Origin: Deltaproteobacteria bacterium RBG_13_61_14
Lineage (GTDB): Bacteria > RBG-13-61-14
Length of the DNA: 5,322 nt
Assembly: GCA_001797815.1 (NCBI GenBank)
Contig: MGQK01000099.1
Location: 20,565-25,886 of the forward strand
Direction of reading: 5' to 3'
In this document: positions 1 through 4,523 of the stretch, piece by piece
Layout of the letters: each line of letters begins with the position of its first letter
Position numbering within the stretch: position 1 is the first letter of the stretch
The notes under the pieces: generated by a model
Database searches by the model: none
What the model saw: only the letters and a program-made list of their open reading frames with translations
Told to the model about the DNA's origin: nothing
Program-made: the position numbers and the translations under genes

Positions 1-141
1 GAAGCCGCCGAGCCGGGGCGAGGCGAACACACCGGCCACTGCGCCGGAGGCGATGCCGAGGACCGAGGGCTTGCCGTGCTTGATCCATTCCATGAACATC
101 CGGGAGAGCGTGGCGGCGGCGCGGCCTGCTGGCGCGGTTGC
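1..141 (-). pseudogene. amt: Ammonium transporter (Amt/AmtB) fragment, 5'-truncated and running off the window
   Basis: The minus strand reads, after an in-frame TGA at 142-144, a 47-codon open stretch containing MFMEWIKHGKPSVLGIASG (from 97-99 down to about 46-48) followed by AVAG. This matches the highly conserved Amt/AmtB/Rh membrane segment in which a Trp-containing helix is followed by (H/R)GKPS-LG-ASGAVAGL. Amt proteins carry ammonium through the inner membrane. Signs of decay: the codon before MFMEW is CGG (Arg, 100-102), where the family usually has Trp (TGG). Beyond AVAG the frame reads VFASPRLGGF, where the family has roughly LVAITPASGFV. A single-base shift there restores an A-P-A run, so a frameshift is likely. 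The roughly 200 residues expected upstream are missing, since a stop and the end of an unrelated gene lie there. Homology is firm. Pseudogene status is inferred, and an error at a contig edge is an alternative. Confidence 0.72.
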
Positions 142-209
142 TCAGCCTTTTCTGAGATAGAATTGGGAGGAGAAGATCTTTGCTTACCGCTAATTGACTG
201 ACTGACGAC
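142..209. other. Short spacer between the amt remnant and the orphan gene
   Basis: This 68-bp spacer contains no recognisable gene. It holds a short TGAC tandem (ATTGACTGACTGAC, about 193-206) just beyond the orphan gene's TAA stop. I found no convincing intrinsic terminator hairpin with a T-run. The change from GC-rich amt sequence to AT-rich sequence takes place here. Confidence 0.5.
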
Positions 210-926
210 TTACTTCATTTTCGATAAATCGAGAGCTATCTTTTGCTCAAAATTTCTAATAGTATCTATGATTACGAGAGTTGACTTTGCTTTTGGATCA
301 ATTTCGCTTTCAGGAAATGAGGCCGTAAAAGCGCTCCACCAGGTGGTTGAAAGATTATCAACTTGAGCTCGGGGAACATCTTCTTTGCCCGTTATATTGA
401 TGGGCTGAATAATTTTTTCGCCTTGCTTTAATACAATATGGATACCCCTTGGAAATTCATCGTAAGTATTGGTGGCAACACAAGTAATCAGTAAATTATT
501 GGAAAGTTTTATTTCTTCTATTGCTTGCGGGTTAATTTCCTGATATTTGGCATTTTGGTCTGAAGCATGTTCAGCTATTCGTAAATATTTAGTATGAACA
601 ACAGCTTCGGGCATAATCCCACCACCGGCATATTTGGCAAATGTCCCAAGAGCTTCCCCCCATATTCCGTGGTAATCCCTTTCCAGAACATTTCTTTTGT
701 TTGCCTTGCCCCAGGAAACGGCGTCTTGGATCTCTTGCTCGGATAAAGTGAATTTTATCCCGTCGTGGTAAGAGCCTGAAGCCAAAGAAGAGCTATTCGA
801 AGCAGGGGTTGATGGGGCAGGGGGAGTTGCCAGAGCCTTTTTCGCCTTTTCCTTTAGATCTTTGAGATCAGCTCTGGAAATAATGGGTAACATCATGACC
901 AGCAGGATCCAAAACACCTTTTTCAT
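210..926 (-). CDS. Secreted protein of unknown function, AT-rich orphan
   Basis: This is a 238-residue protein that I do not recognise. Residues 1-19 (MKKVFWILLVMMLPIISRA) form a typical Sec signal peptide with a likely signal peptidase I cut at SRA|D, so it is probably periplasmic or exported. A Lys-rich helical segment (20-34) and a Pro/Ser/Ala-rich linker (about 35-53) precede a globular region. That region starts near FTLSEQEIQDAVSWGKANK and ends with alternating strand-like segments (GIHIVLKQGEKIIQPINIT, then FPESEIDPKAKSTLVIID) that suggest a beta-sandwich end domain. The start at 926 is preferred over an in-frame start at 962 because AAGGAGG lies 5 bp upstream and the signal peptide begins there. 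Base composition is far more AT-rich than its neighbours (18/60 G+C at 241-300), consistent with transfer. There is no cysteine at the signal cleavage site, so it is not a lipoprotein. Function is unknown. Confidence 0.85.
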   Translation of the reverse strand: MKKVFWILLVMMLPIISRADLKDLKEKAKKALATPPAPSTPASNSSSLASGSYHDGIKFTLSEQEIQDAVSWGKANKRNVLERDYHGIWGEALGTFAKYAGGGIMPEAVVHTKYLRIAEHASDQNAKYQEINPQAIEEIKLSNNLLITCVATNTYDEFPRGIHIVLKQGEKIIQPINITGKEDVPRAQVDNLSTTWWSAFTASFPESEIDPKAKSTLVIIDTIRNFEQKIALDLSKMK

Positions 927-931
927 AATAG

Positions 932-938
932 CCTCCTT
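932..938 (-). promoter_or_regulatory. Ribosome binding site of the orphan secreted protein
   Basis: The minus strand reads AAGGAGG, then CTATT, then ATG at 926. This is an almost perfect Shine-Dalgarno sequence at 5-nt spacing. It decides the start at 926 over the longer reading from 962. Confidence 0.85.
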
Positions 939-943
939 TCTCA

Positions 944-971
944 AACAACCTTCAACCGCCAACGGTCAACC
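944..971. repeat. Four degenerate 7-bp tandem units (consensus NNCAACC)
   Basis: The units are AACAACC (944-950), TTCAACC (951-957), GCCAACG (958-964) and GTCAACC (965-971). The CAAC core recurs exactly every 7 bp at 946, 953, 960 and 967. The run lies just upstream of the orphan gene's ribosome binding site, in the 3' intergenic region of the apt operon. Confidence 0.55.
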
Positions 972-988
972 GGCTTCCGCCTGAAGCC
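972..988. other. Small hairpin downstream of apt
   Basis: GGCTTC (972-977) and GAAGCC (983-988) form a perfect 6-bp stem with a 5-nt loop. It lies downstream of the apt stop on the minus strand, but no T-run follows in that direction, so it is at best a weak terminator-like structure. Confidence 0.35.
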
Positions 989-1019
989 TTGGTGTTGATT
1001 CGTGGATAATCCATTCTGG

Positions 1020-1054
1020 CTCTTGTCTCCTGCCTCTGGCCTCAAGCCTGGTCC
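1020..1054. repeat. Degenerate 7-bp tandem units (consensus CTCNNGC)
   Basis: Read in steps of 7 on the plus strand: CTCTTGT, CTCCTGC, CTCTGGC, CTCAAGC, and an imperfect CTGGTCC. The CTC phase is kept for four consecutive units from 1020. The run ends directly at the apt stop codon (1056-1058), so it occupies the immediate 3' flank of the operon. Confidence 0.5.
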
Positions 1055-1055
1055 C

Positions 1056-1577
1056 TCACGAGTCGTATTGCACCAGGGAGAAGATGGGGATCCCGGCCAG
1101 CTTCCTGCGGCCGTGAAGAAAGTTAAGCTCAATCACAAACGCGCAGGCCACCACCTCCCCGCCCGAGCGCCGGACCAGTTCGACCGCGGCCGCGGCCGTG
1201 CCGCCGGTCGCGAGTAAATCATCCACGATCAGCACCCGCTCGCCTTTGCCGATGGCATCTTCGTGGATCTCGATCGAGTCGGTGCCATACTCCAGTTCAT
1301 AACTGGCCGAGATGGTGCGGAAGGGCAGCTTGCCCTTTTTGCGCACCGGGGCGATTCCCAAGCCCAGCTTGTAGGCCACGCCGGCGCCGAAGAGGAACCC
1401 GCGCGCGTCAATGGCCAGGACCCGGGCGATTTTCTTGGCCGCGAACTCGCCCGCGATCCGGTTCACCGCCTGGCGGAAGGCCGTCCCGTCGGCCAAAAGC
1501 GTGGTGATGTCATAAAACAGGATGCCGGGTTTGGGAAAGTCCGGGATTTCGCGGATGATTTTTTTGAATTCGTCCAT
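1056..1577 (-). CDS. apt: Adenine phosphoribosyltransferase
   Basis: Apt is a cytoplasmic purine-salvage enzyme that converts adenine and PRPP to AMP and pyrophosphate. The 173 residues match the usual family length. Visible hallmarks are the N-terminal IPDFPKPGILFYDITTLL (11-28), the A-R-G-F segment (58-61), the flexible loop region ending in SYELEYGTDSIEIHEDAI (92-109), and the PRPP-binding motif VLIVDDLLATGGT (115-127) with its paired aspartates 119-120. The start at 1577 fits the family N-terminus and has AAGGAGG 10 nt upstream; an in-frame start at 1649 would lie inside the preceding gene. Only 2 bp separate it from the stop of the LysM-M23 gene, so it is the last gene of the surE operon and probably translationally coupled. 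No key residue appears to be missing. Confidence 0.96.
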   Translation of the reverse strand: MDEFKKIIREIPDFPKPGILFYDITTLLADGTAFRQAVNRIAGEFAAKKIARVLAIDARGFLFGAGVAYKLGLGIAPVRKKGKLPFRTISASYELEYGTDSIEIHEDAIGKGERVLIVDDLLATGGTAAAAVELVRRSGGEVVACAFVIELNFLHGRRKLAGIPIFSLVQYDS

Positions 1578-1579
1578 GC

Positions 1580-2389
1580 TTATTTCGCCTCCTTCAAATA
1601 AAACAGCGGATTGACCGCCTGCTTGCCCAGGCGCACCTCGAAATGGCAATGGCTGCCCGTGGCCCGGCCGGTCTCGCCCACCTCCGCGATCTTCTGGCCC
1701 CGCCGCACCATTTCTCCCTCATGCACCAGGTTCTTGCGGTTGTGGGCATAGACCGTGGCCAGGTTGCCGGCGTGCTTGAGCACGATCATGTTGCCATAGC
1801 CGCGGATGGTGTTGCCCGAATAGGTAACCTTGCCGTCGTCCGCGGCCAGGATGGCCGAGCCGGCCGGGGCGGAAATATCTATCCCGTCGTGCATGGCGCC
1901 GTTGCGCATCCCGTAAGGCGAATACAATTTCCCGTTCGGGACCGGCCAGAGCAGGGGCGCGGAGCTGGGCTTGCGGGGAATCGGATAGGTTGCCGCTGGC
2001 TTGGTCGGAGACCCGGGCGCCGGGGCCGGCGCGCCCTTGAAGCCCGGGTAAGGCTCCACCTTCAGCGCCTGCCTGGCTCCAGGGATGAAAATTTTTTGTC
2101 CCACCCGGATCTGGGCCGCGTCCGGGATCCGGTTCACCCGGGCCACTTCGCCCGGGTCCACCCCATAAGTTTTGCAGATCCGCCAAAAGGTCTGGCCCGG
2201 CTCCACCGTGTGCCAGACGCCTTGTATTCCGCCTGGTGTCTTTTCGGGTTGCTTCGAAGAGGGAGCGGCGGAGCGGCTTTCCGCCGGGGCTTTCTTGACC
2301 TCTTTGCCCGACTCGCGCTCGACGCACGAATGAAGCGCCAGGAGCAGGCCCAACCCGCTCAGCGCAAGAGCCTTCGCCGGGATCCGCAT
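1580..2389 (-). CDS. LysM-M23 lipoprotein, NlpD/EnvC-like murein hydrolase or activator
   Basis: This 269-residue envelope protein has a lipoprotein signal with lipobox L-H-S-C, putting the lipidated cysteine at 22. A Lys/Pro/Ser linker follows, then one LysM peptidoglycan-binding domain (about 58-104, VEPGQTFWRICKTYGV to IRVGQKIFIPG), a second Pro/Ala-rich linker, and a C-terminal M23 (LytM) domain (about 146-265). The M23 zinc ligands appear intact: H167 and D171 in HDGID, and H249 in HCH, with H216 (YAH) and H247 as likely catalytic residues. It may therefore be an active endopeptidase, unlike E. coli NlpD, which has lost these residues and only activates amidases. The architecture and the position downstream of surE-pcm match the nlpD locus. 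The start overlaps the preceding gene by 31 bp and has only a weak AAGG-type ribosome site. The family is sure; the exact role is inferred. Confidence 0.93.
   Translation of the reverse strand: MRIPAKALALSGLGLLLALHSCVERESGKEVKKAPAESRSAAPSSKQPEKTPGGIQGVWHTVEPGQTFWRICKTYGVDPGEVARVNRIPDAAQIRVGQKIFIPGARQALKVEPYPGFKGAPAPAPGSPTKPAATYPIPRKPSSAPLLWPVPNGKLYSPYGMRNGAMHDGIDISAPAGSAILAADDGKVTYSGNTIRGYGNMIVLKHAGNLATVYAHNRKNLVHEGEMVRRGQKIAEVGETGRATGSHCHFEVRLGKQAVNPLFYLKEAK
1588..1594 (-). promoter_or_regulatory. Ribosome binding site of apt, inside the end of the upstream gene
   Basis: AAGGAGG on the minus strand lies 10 nt before the apt ATG at 1577, within the last codons of the M23 gene. It supports the 173-residue start and fits with coupled translation. 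Confidence 0.75.
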
Positions 2390-2877
2390 GCCGCGACCGC
2401 CTTGTCCACTGCCTCCACCGCGTCCTGGGCCGGGATGACATCCGGCGCCACTTCCCAGGTCTGAAGACCGATCACCGGTTTTCCGATCTTGAGCGCGAGC
2501 GCAATTTCCGAGAGCGTGCCGTATTCGCCGGCGAGCGCGATCACCGCGTCCGCGGTCCGCACCAGGATCAGGTTGCGGCCCTCGGCCAGGCCGGTCACCA
2601 CCGGCACGTCAATCCAGGGGTTGGCCTCCAACTTGCTCGCGCCCGGCAAGATCCCCAGGGTCATGCCCCCGGCCTGCTTGGCGCCCCGGGCCGAAGCCTC
2701 CATCACCCCGCCCAGGCCGCCGCAGGCGAGCATAAGCCCGCGCCGGCCGATCTCCCGGCCCACCGCTTCGGCCAGCGCCGCGGTCTTGGCGTCGCACTGG
2801 CCGGCGCCGCAGACCGCGATGATGGCCGGCAGGGCCGGCCCGCCGAAAGCACGCTTGCGCTCACTTGTCCCAGCCAT
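2359..2877 (-). CDS. TIGR00725/LOG-like Rossmann-fold protein
   Basis: This 172-residue cytoplasmic protein belongs to the SLOG/LOG superfamily, closest to the TIGR00725-type group as I recall it. It opens with a nucleotide-binding strand (IIAVCGAGQCD, 19-29), followed by CGGLGGVMEASARGA (52-66), an ILPG turn (76-79), GRNLILVRTADAVIAL (100-115) and GEYGTLSEIALALKIGKPVIGL (117-138). True LOG phosphoribohydrolases carry PGGxGTxxE; here the first three residues are A-G-E (116-118), while the GTxxE part, including E124, and R101 are kept. Activity on nucleoside monophosphates is possible but unproven. Related proteins have been annotated as molybdenum-cofactor carriers or cytokinin-activating enzymes, often without evidence. 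It overlaps pcm by 17 bp and the M23 gene by 31 bp, so coupled translation is likely; no clear ribosome site precedes its ATG. Confidence 0.85.
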   Translation of the reverse strand: MAGTSERKRAFGGPALPAIIAVCGAGQCDAKTAALAEAVGREIGRRGLMLACGGLGGVMEASARGAKQAGGMTLGILPGASKLEANPWIDVPVVTGLAEGRNLILVRTADAVIALAGEYGTLSEIALALKIGKPVIGLQTWEVAPDVIPAQDAVEAVDKAVAACGSRRRLLR

Positions 2878-3502
2878 ATTCGCCGATCAACTCTACGAAG
2901 CGGTAAGCGCCCAGGCTCTCGTGCTGGAACTCGCTTCCCCGCCTCGTCACCCGGGTCATGGTTTGGGTGTAGGGATCTCCCACCGGGATCACCAGCCGGC
3001 CGCCTTCGCCGAGTTGCTGGAGCAGAGGCTCGGGCACCTTGGGCGCGCCGGCGGTGACCATGATCCGGTCAAAGGGCGCCTCGGATTTCCAGCCGCGGGT
3101 GCCGTCGCCCACCCGGATAGCCACGTTGTCGTAGCCCAGCTCATCCAGCAGCTCCCGCGCGGACTTGGCCAGCTCCGGAATCCGCTCGATCGAATAGACC
3201 CATTCCGCCAACTCGGCCAGGATCGCACTCTGGTAACCCGAGCCGGTCCCGATCTCCAGCACCCGCTCCCGGCCGGTCAGGCCCAGGGCTTCGGTCATCA
3301 CCGCCACCGTGTAGGGCTGGGAGATGGTCTGCTTGTGCCCGATGGGCAGCGGGCAATCGTCATAAGCCTGGTCCTGGAACGCCTCGGGGAGAAAGCGATG
3401 GCGCGGAATTTTTCGGATGGCCCGGAGAACCGCCGGGTCGGAGACGCCCCGGGCCTCGATCTGGGTTCGCACCATCTTTTCCCGCCGGCCTTCGTATTTC
3501 AT
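2861..3502 (-). CDS. pcm: Protein-L-isoaspartate O-methyltransferase
   Basis: PCMT transfers a methyl group from S-adenosylmethionine to isoaspartyl residues, starting repair of age-damaged proteins in the cytoplasm. The 213 residues are a normal length. Visible signatures are REKMVRTQIEARGVSD (7-22), RHRFLPE (34-40), the substrate-region motif PLPIGHKQTISQPY (51-64), SAM-binding motif I RVLEIGTGSGYQ (80-91), the acidic E106 in SIER, GDGTRGW (132-138), FDRIMVTAGAP (144-154), GGRLVIPVG (167-175), and the C-terminal FVELIGEYGW typical of the family. It follows surE after a 6-bp gap, the usual arrangement in proteobacteria, and its end overlaps the next gene by 17 bp. The upstream sequence offers only a weak GCAGG-type ribosome site, so coupling to surE translation is likely. 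Confidence 0.97.
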   Translation of the reverse strand: MKYEGRREKMVRTQIEARGVSDPAVLRAIRKIPRHRFLPEAFQDQAYDDCPLPIGHKQTISQPYTVAVMTEALGLTGRERVLEIGTGSGYQSAILAELAEWVYSIERIPELAKSARELLDELGYDNVAIRVGDGTRGWKSEAPFDRIMVTAGAPKVPEPLLQQLGEGGRLVIPVGDPYTQTMTRVTRRGSEFQHESLGAYRFVELIGEYGWDK

Positions 3503-3508
3503 GCCTGC

Positions 3509-4252
3509 TTAGATCTTGAAACCGCGCAACTGCAAAAGGGCCGGGTAAGAGGTCGTGTCCAGTTGCAGGGGAGTGATGGAAATGTGGCCCTGATCCACGG
3601 CCACGATGTCGCTGTCCTCGATCGGCTCGCCGCTGGCGCTGTCGCCGCCCAGGACAAAGCCGGGCTGGCCGTTGGGCTTTAGGATTTCTTCGATCTTCTT
3701 GGAGTAGATCCGCCGGCCCTGGCGGGTGATGCGGAAGGGCTTGATCTCGGCCGGCGGCAGGTCCGGCAGGTTGACGTTGAGGAAGGTGGGCGGCTGGATC
3801 TTCCTCGCCAGCACCTGCCGGGCCAGCTTGACCGCGAACTCGGCCGCCGGCTGGAAATTGGGATGGCTGTTCCAGCTATTGAGCGAAATGGCAAAGGCGG
3901 GAAATCCGAGGAGCGCGGCCTCCCGGGCCCCGGCCACGGTGCCGGAGTAGATGATGTCGCAGCCGAGGTTGGCGCCATGGTTGATGCCGGAGATGACCAG
4001 GTCGGGCTTGAAGTCGAGCAGCTTGAGCACGGCCAGGTGCACGCAGTCCACCGGCGTGCCCTCGATGGCCCAGCGCCTTTTCCCCAGCTCCCGAAGCCCG
4101 ATCGGCTTGCGCAAGGTCACGGAATGGCTGGTGGCGCTCCGCTCCTGGTCCGGGGCCGCGACCGCGATCTCGGCTTGGCCGGCAAAGGCCTGCACTAAGG
4201 TCGCGAGCCCCGGGGCCTCGATGCCGTCGTCGTTGGTGATCAGAATTTTCAT
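3509..4252 (-). CDS. surE: 5'/3'-nucleotidase SurE
   Basis: SurE is a divalent-metal-dependent phosphatase acting on nucleoside 5'- and 3'-monophosphates, and in some species on short polyphosphate; it is linked to stationary-phase survival. The 247 residues are a normal length. Hallmarks are MKILITNDDGI at the very start with metal-binding D8 and D9, PDQERSATSHSVTL (34-47) containing S39, GTPVDCVHLAV (65-75), DLVISGINHGANLG (84-97) with metal-ligand candidates N91 and N95, IIYSGTVAGAREA (100-112), and FLNVNLPDLP. The start at 4252 is preferred because the family begins with MKIL. An in-frame TTG at 4261 would precede the predicted transcription start. It is the first gene of the surE-pcm-LOG-like-M23-apt operon. 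The mRNA leader is predicted to be only about 6 nt, so initiation may be leaderless. Confidence 0.97.
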   Translation of the reverse strand: MKILITNDDGIEAPGLATLVQAFAGQAEIAVAAPDQERSATSHSVTLRKPIGLRELGKRRWAIEGTPVDCVHLAVLKLLDFKPDLVISGINHGANLGCDIIYSGTVAGAREAALLGFPAFAISLNSWNSHPNFQPAAEFAVKLARQVLARKIQPPTFLNVNLPDLPPAEIKPFRITRQGRRIYSKKIEEILKPNGQPGFVLGGDSASGEPIEDSDIVAVDQGHISITPLQLDTTSYPALLQLRGFKI

Positions 4253-4264
4253 AAAGTTCAATCT

Positions 4265-4293
4265 ATTTTATCCGCCTCCCGGAAGATCGTCAA
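4265..4293 (-). promoter_or_regulatory. Sigma70-type promoter of the surE operon
   Basis: The minus strand reads TTGACG (-35, 4288-4293), exactly 17 bp, then TAAAAT (-10, 4265-4270). Both boxes differ from consensus at one position. Transcription would start near 4258, leaving about 6 nt before the surE ATG. The GGGAGG in the spacer looks like a ribosome site but lies upstream of the predicted transcript start. Confidence 0.72.
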
Positions 4294-4296
4294 GGT

Positions 4297-4306
4297 GGCG
4301 CGCGCC
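4297..4306. repeat. Perfect 10-bp palindrome GGCGCGCGCC
   Basis: This self-complementary 10-mer lies 4 bp upstream of the surE -35 box and overlaps the left end of the larger inverted repeat. It could be an operator half or simply part of the palindromic element. No further evidence separates these. Confidence 0.4.
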
Positions 4307-4342
4307 TTTGCCCTCCCTCAGTTTTCCGGGAACCGGGGGTAG

Positions 4343-4362
4343 GGGCGCGATTTATCGCGCCC
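4343..4362. repeat. Inner hairpin 1, 9-bp arms with a 2-nt loop
   Basis: GGGCGCGAT (4343-4351), TT, ATCGCGCCC (4354-4362). The stem is perfect. It shares the pattern GGCGCRAT-NN-ATYGCGCC with the second inner hairpin. Confidence 0.75.
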
Positions 4363-4374
4363 TGGCAGGGACTG

Positions 4375-4392
4375 GGCGCAATGAATTGCGCC
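4375..4392. repeat. Inner hairpin 2, 8-bp arms with a 2-nt loop
   Basis: GGCGCAAT (4375-4382), GA, ATTGCGCC (4385-4392). The stem is perfect. The G/A and C/T differences from hairpin 1 are compensatory, so pairing is preserved while the sequence differs. Confidence 0.75.
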
Positions 4393-4463
4393 ACTACGAA
4401 GGCCGAAAATATGCGGTGCGGACAAAAACTGAGGGAGGGCAAGGGCTCGTGCCGGAAGAGACC

Positions 4464-4479
4464 CGAAGGACCGAAGGAC
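4464..4479. repeat. 8-bp tandem duplication CGAAGGAC x2
   Basis: CGAAGGAC occurs at 4464-4471 and again at 4472-4479, immediately adjacent, upstream of the putative promoter of the plus-strand gene. It may be a small slippage duplication or a regulator site. Confidence 0.4.
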
Positions 4480-4486
4480 TGCTCGC

Positions 4487-4515
4487 TTGATTTGAGCATG
4501 GAGCTGTAATATGTT
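4487..4515 (+). promoter_or_regulatory. Weak candidate promoter of the MshEN gene
   Basis: TTGATT (4487-4492), 17 bp, TATGTT (4510-4515). Each box matches consensus at four of six positions. An alternative -10, TAATAT at 4507-4512, lacks a well-placed -35. Either would put the transcript start within a few bases of the ATG at 4524. Confidence 0.3.
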
Positions 4516-4523
4516 AGCGAATC

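Larger units (their letters stand above)
4304..4446. repeat. 143-bp nested inverted-repeat element (MITE-like or structured RNA)
   Basis: Arms at 4308-4325 and 4425-4442 are perfect 18-bp inverted repeats. With one G-T wobble the pairing extends to 22 bp (4304-4325 with 4425-4446). The arm motif on the right is AAAACTGAGGGAGGGCAA. The 99-bp interior carries two more perfect hairpins, at 4343-4362 and 4375-4392. The element lies between two divergent genes, so it cannot be a terminator for either. Its form fits a miniature inverted-repeat element or a REP/BIME-like palindrome cluster. No clear target-site duplication is visible. Whether it is transcribed is unknown. Confidence 0.7.

Noticed and set aside
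972-988. Rho-independent terminator of the apt operon
   Set aside because: The 6-bp stem is followed on the minus strand by GGTTGACC rather than a T-run, so it is listed only as a hairpin.
944-1054. CRISPR array
   Set aside because: The units are 7 bp, contiguous and degenerate. There are no 25-40 bp repeats separated by unique spacers.
927-1055. Sigma70 promoter for the orphan gene
   Set aside because: TTGACC occurs on the minus strand at 966-971, but the sequence 17 bp downstream is GTTTGA, a poor -10 box. No better pair was found.
1643-2464. Plus-strand open frame of 273 codons
   Set aside because: It is antisense to the LysM-M23 gene, with Arg/Gly/His-rich composition and no recognisable motif.
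2489-3682. Long plus-strand open frame of 397 codons
   Set aside because: It lies antisense across the LOG-like gene, pcm and the end of surE, all of which have clear family motifs. The translation is Pro/Arg/Gly-rich without domains, as expected of a GC-rich shadow frame.
4253-4261. TTG at 4261 as the surE start with GGGAGG as its ribosome site
   Set aside because: The spacing is 13 nt, the GGGAGG sits between the -35 and -10 boxes, and the family starts at MKIL. Kept only as an alternative.
4304-4446. Intrinsic or bidirectional terminator
   Set aside because: Both flanking genes are transcribed away from the region, so no convergent transcripts need ending here. No transcript is expected to enter it.
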